NCBI RefSeq assembly: GCF_000746825.1
Contig: NZ_JQIV01000006.1
Span: 1,912,501-1,976,500, forward strand
From: Carnobacterium inhibens subsp. inhibens DSM 13024
GTDB lineage: Bacteria > Bacillota > Bacilli > Lactobacillales > Carnobacteriaceae
DNA length: 64,000 bases
Direction: 5' to 3'
The number at the start of each line of letters is the position of its first letter. Position 1 is the first letter of the stretch. The notes under the pieces were generated by a model. It had not been told where the DNA came from, did no database searches, and saw only the letters and a list, made by a program, of their open reading frames with translations. This document shows, in pieces, positions 61,130 to 64,000 of the stretch. A program made the position numbers and the translations under genes.

Positions 61130-61995
61130 TCGCTTAACTCCTTATCGATAGAATCTCCAAGCATTTGTTGATTGCGACGAATCATTTTTTCAAACCCTTC
61201 ATTATAGTCACTTAAGATTTCTGAGGAGTATTCACCAGGCACAATCGTGCAATTGTTTTGATTAAGTGTAGATAAAATCAATTCTTTCATTTTGTCTACA
61301 CTTAAAGAAATACCTAGCAATTCTTCTAGTGTAGACATTGCTTCAGGATTCACAGATGGAAAGTGCCACTTAACGGTTTCTCCTTTTAATCCTGCTTCAT
61401 AAAAATCACGGATCATTTCAGCGCGTTTAAACTGGTTGCCTGTTACACTAATGTAAATCATAATAGCTACACCATTTTTTAAGCGTCTTTGTGAGATGCC
61501 GGCAAATTTTTTCCCGTCAATACTTAAATCAAAATCTCCGGGGCAATAAGAATCTTTGATCTCATAGGCTTTGCTTACCTTTCCGTATTGTTTAATGGAG
61601 TCGTTAATCAACTGGAACATATACTCATACCCAGTGTCTATAGACATTTTTTGTTCTAGACTTTCGGGTAATATAAGTGAAAAGTTTAACACTCCTTCAT
61701 CTCCAACTACAGCTAATCCTCCCGAATTGCGTACAATGTAGGGTTGTCCGTAACTTTTAATGACCTCTAATGCATCTTTAAAATAAGGTAATTTTGTATC
61801 CATCATACCTAATATAACCAAATTTGAGGTCGGCCAAAAATGTAAAATATTTTTTTGATATTTTCCAACATATCGCAATAAACTATCTGTTAATGCAAAA
61901 TGGGAGATGGTTTGGTTAGAAAAAGGCATGGTTGCAGCCTCGTAAAGTTTATAATAATGATTGGTTAAAAAGTCCTTTTTATCAGTAGTCGTCAT
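61126..61995 (-). CDS. Lipoate/octanoate transferase family protein (LipL-like)
   Basis: The 289-residue protein belongs to the lipoate-protein-ligase A superfamily: the binding motif IVRNSGGLAVVGDEGVLNFS (about 91-110), the invariant Lys region SIDGKKFAGISQRR and a probable active-site Cys in DSYCPGDFDLS. The Cys and the GVLNF pattern fit the LipL amidotransferase group, which moves lipoyl or octanoyl from GcvH to E2 subunits, more than true ligases. In Bacillus ywfL (lipL) and ywfO also lie near each other. A plain lipoate-protein ligase is the alternative. It heads the coupled three-gene unit. Confidence 0.78.
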   Translation of the reverse strand: MTTTDKKDFLTNHYYKLYEAATMPFSNQTISHFALTDSLLRYVGKYQKNILHFWPTSNLVILGMMDTKLPYFKDALEVIKSYGQPYIVRNSGGLAVVGDEGVLNFSLILPESLEQKMSIDTGYEYMFQLINDSIKQYGKVSKAYEIKDSYCPGDFDLSIDGKKFAGISQRRLKNGVAIMIYISVTGNQFKRAEMIRDFYEAGLKGETVKWHFPSVNPEAMSTLEELLGISLSVDKMKELILSTLNQNNCTIVPGEYSSEILSDYNEGFEKMIRRNQQMLGDSIDKELSE

Positions 61996-62197
61996 TAGTT
62001 TTACATCCTTTAGTTAATTGTAAATAGCGATTCTTCCTTATTATAGCAAATTTTGGTGTAGGGTTCTCCTTAACTGGTTTAAAAAAGCATAATCTTTCTT
62101 TTATTTATGATAAGATAGAGGTGCAGTTTAGTGGAAATGACGAATTAAGGTCATTAAGCTATCGTTAAATTAGGACTAATGAGCAGAGGTGAAATAA

Positions 62198-62629
62198 TTG
62201 GATTTATCAAAAGGAAGAACAGCTCAAATACATTTAGAGACGACGATCTCTCAAGGTAACGAAACTGAAAGGCATGTATTTGATGAAGCAGGTAAAGTCG
62301 TTCAAATGAATTCATCTTATTATATTCGGTTTCAAGAAACGTATGAATCGGTAGTCGTTCCTGTAACAGTCAAGATTGATCCTTCTGGAGTGGTTACACT
62401 TACACGTAAAGGTGATACAACTACGCGGATGAGATTTGATAAAGGGGAAAGGTTTGAAACCATTTATCGAACGCCACAAGGTGCAGTAAGTATTGAAACA
62501 ATGACAAGTAATATGCAAATCAGTTACACGGATAACCCATTCTCTGGACGCATTGAGATTGATTATAATTTATTTTTAGGAAAAGAAAAATTAGGAGATT
62601 ACAAATTACAATTGCTTTTTACTGTTTAA
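62198..62629 (+). CDS. DUF1934 (YwiB) family protein
   Basis: The 143-residue protein matches the DUF1934/YwiB family, a calycin-like beta-barrel of unknown role. Typical parts are QIHLETTISQGNETERHVFD, the YYIRFQET segment and a C-terminal FSGRIEIDYNLFLGKEKLGD. The start is TTG 62198 with AGAGGTG upstream. In Bacillus and lactic acid bacteria ywiB lies near argS or rpoE; here rpoE follows after 44 bases. No signal peptide is present. Confidence 0.85.
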   Translation: MDLSKGRTAQIHLETTISQGNETERHVFDEAGKVVQMNSSYYIRFQETYESVVVPVTVKIDPSGVVTLTRKGDTTTRMRFDKGERFETIYRTPQGAVSIETMTSNMQISYTDNPFSGRIEIDYNLFLGKEKLGDYKLQLLFTV

Positions 62630-62673
62630 ATATTGTATGATAAAGAATAGACTGTTGAAAGGACGTGGCTTTC

Positions 62674-63288
62674 GTGAAATTAACAGAATTTGACGGGCAA
62701 AACAAAAATGAATTATCAATGATTGAAGTAGCTCATGCCATCTTAGATCAAAAAGGAGAGATCCTTGATTTCTCAACTTTATTAAAAGAAGTACAAGATT
62801 TTCTAAACTTAAACTCAAAAGAACTCACAAATAAAACTTCTCAATTTTATACAGATTTAAATATTGATGGTAGTTTTATTTCCTTAGGAGAAAACCGTTG
62901 GGGTCTACGTTCGTGGTATCCAATCGATTTTATTGACGAAGAAGTTACTCAAGGAAATGAAGATGAAGCTCCACGCCGTAAAAAACGCAAAAAAGCGAGT
63001 GCTTTTGTCACTGGCGAAGACGACATTGATTACAATGATGACGATCCTGAAGACAATGACGAACCTGAAGAAGACGAAGAAGACGATACTACTTACGGTG
63101 GACGTGTGGATGTTGACGTGCATGGTGTAATGGTTGACGATGAAGACAAAGAAGACTTAGGTGAATACAAAGCTGATTTGTCTGAATTAGGTACAGATGA
63201 CGAAGAAGATGAATTGCCTGATGGTGTCGAAGGTGATCTTACAATCATTGAAGATGAGGACGAGGACGATTCTGACGAAGAATATTAA
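62674..63288 (+). CDS. rpoE: RpoE, RNA polymerase delta subunit
   Basis: Delta is a Gram-positive RNA polymerase subunit that speeds release and recycling and raises promoter selectivity. The 204-residue protein has the N-terminal HARE-HTH domain (FDGQNKNELSMIEVAHAILD to ENRWGLRSWYP, about 1-90) and a long, disordered, Asp/Glu-rich tail (about 100-204). GTG 62674 is chosen because AAAGGA lies ten bases upstream and relatives start MxLxxF; a GTG at 62665 is possible. It is next to pyrG as in Bacillus. Confidence 0.94.
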   Translation: MKLTEFDGQNKNELSMIEVAHAILDQKGEILDFSTLLKEVQDFLNLNSKELTNKTSQFYTDLNIDGSFISLGENRWGLRSWYPIDFIDEEVTQGNEDEAPRRKKRKKASAFVTGEDDIDYNDDDPEDNDEPEEDEEDDTTYGGRVDVDVHGVMVDDEDKEDLGEYKADLSELGTDDEEDELPDGVEGDLTIIEDEDEDDSDEEY

Positions 63289-63340
63289 TAACATTTATGG
63301 TTATAGACTGTTTCTTAGATAATTTTTTGAAAGGAAACAC

Positions 63341-63382
63341 TTGACGCTTCCTGGAGAAATGTGTATTATCTATATTGGGCTC
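63341..63382 (+). promoter_or_regulatory. pyrG promoter with GGGCTC start
   Basis: TTGACG (63341-63346), a 17-base spacer and TATTAT (63364-63369) place the transcription start at GGG (63377-63379) followed by CTC. Bacillus pyrG starts with the same GGGCUC. When CTP is low, polymerase stalls and adds extra G by slippage. Confidence 0.85.
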
Positions 63383-63425
63383 CCTTGAAGTGATTTAAGG
63401 GACAGGAACTGAAAGTAATCAATAT

Positions 63426-63470
63426 AAAGCTCCCTATTCTACTAGTGAATAGGGAGCTTTATTTTTTATT
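63426..63470 (+). terminator. pyrG attenuator terminator
   Basis: AAAGCTCCCTATTC and GAATAGGGAGCTTT form a perfect 14-bp stem around TACTAGT, followed by a T-rich tail. The CU-rich 5' arm (GCTCCCT) could pair with the extra G residues at the 5' end and so prevent termination when CTP is low, as shown in Bacillus. Confidence 0.88.
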
Positions 63471-63528
63471 TATGCCAAAAAAGAAAAAGCGTTTAGTGTC
63501 AACTTTTCTTTTACCCTAATAAGTTTAA

Positions 63529-64000
<472 letters not shown>

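Overview
This 64 kb window looks like chromosomal core DNA of a low-GC Gram-positive bacterium of the order Lactobacillales. A Carnobacterium-like member of the Carnobacteriaceae is the best guess (inference; no 16S rRNA is in the window). Supporting points are: ctsR directly followed by clpC without mcsA/mcsB, an rRNA operon followed by a dense tRNA array, the dnaX-ybaB-recR-yaaL-tmk-yaaQ-holB-yabA block, methionine T-boxes on metNIQ, class II plus class III ribonucleotide reductases, and rpoE next to pyrG. No insertion sequence, prophage, integrase or CRISPR array was seen.

Layout. 1-1934: the 3' end of a 23S rRNA gene, a 5S rRNA gene and eight tRNAs (Val, Lys, Leu, Thr, Gly, Leu, Arg, Pro), closed by a terminator. 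2.0-5.3 kb: the ctsR-clpC heat-shock operon with a CtsR-like direct repeat at its promoter. 5.4-12.2 kb: small single-gene units (membrane protein, PucR-type regulator, tadA, lipoprotein, proC, a zinc-binding lipoprotein behind two identical Zur-type boxes, a tocopherol-cyclase-like protein, a DNA alkyltransferase). 12.3-15.5 kb: nrdDG behind a pair of NrdR boxes, then ywbE. 15.5-25.9 kb: birA-bioY with a BirA operator, a MacB-type ABC exporter, alr, a polysaccharide-deacetylase-like gene coupled to a solute-binding lipoprotein that faces a convergent permease/ATPase pair, and add. 26.0-36.7 kb: SRP RNA and a replication/repair/translation block (dnaX to rsmI) from which a yaaT gene appears to be missing. 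36.8-49 kb: mscL, a lipoprotein, a DAO-type oxidase, aspA with a divergent Lrp/AsnC regulator, proBA, a P-type calcium-ATPase-like pump, a pair of candidate small RNAs, and a DJ-1/PfpI gene divergent from mgsA. 49-56.5 kb: the B12-dependent ribonucleotide reductase nrdJ, again with NrdR boxes, and metNIQ plus an M20 amidohydrolase behind two tandem methionine T-boxes. 56.5-64 kb: folT behind a THF riboswitch, a Nudix gene, ohr, a tautomerase, a translationally overlapping HAD-HD-lipL-like trio, ywiB, rpoE, and the start of pyrG with a G-reiteration attenuator leader.

How the genes work together. Much of the window is nutrient supply under RNA or metal control: biotin (BirA), folate (THF riboswitch), methionine (T-boxes), zinc (Zur boxes), proline (proBA and proC at separate sites), deoxynucleotides (NrdR on two reductases) and CTP (pyrG leader). 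The least explained part is the 575-base gap between the pump gene and the DJ-1 gene. It holds two similar structures on the minus strand, each a hairpin with a CU-rich loop, a C-rich linker and a strong terminator, resembling the layout of csRNA/LhrC-type regulatory RNAs.
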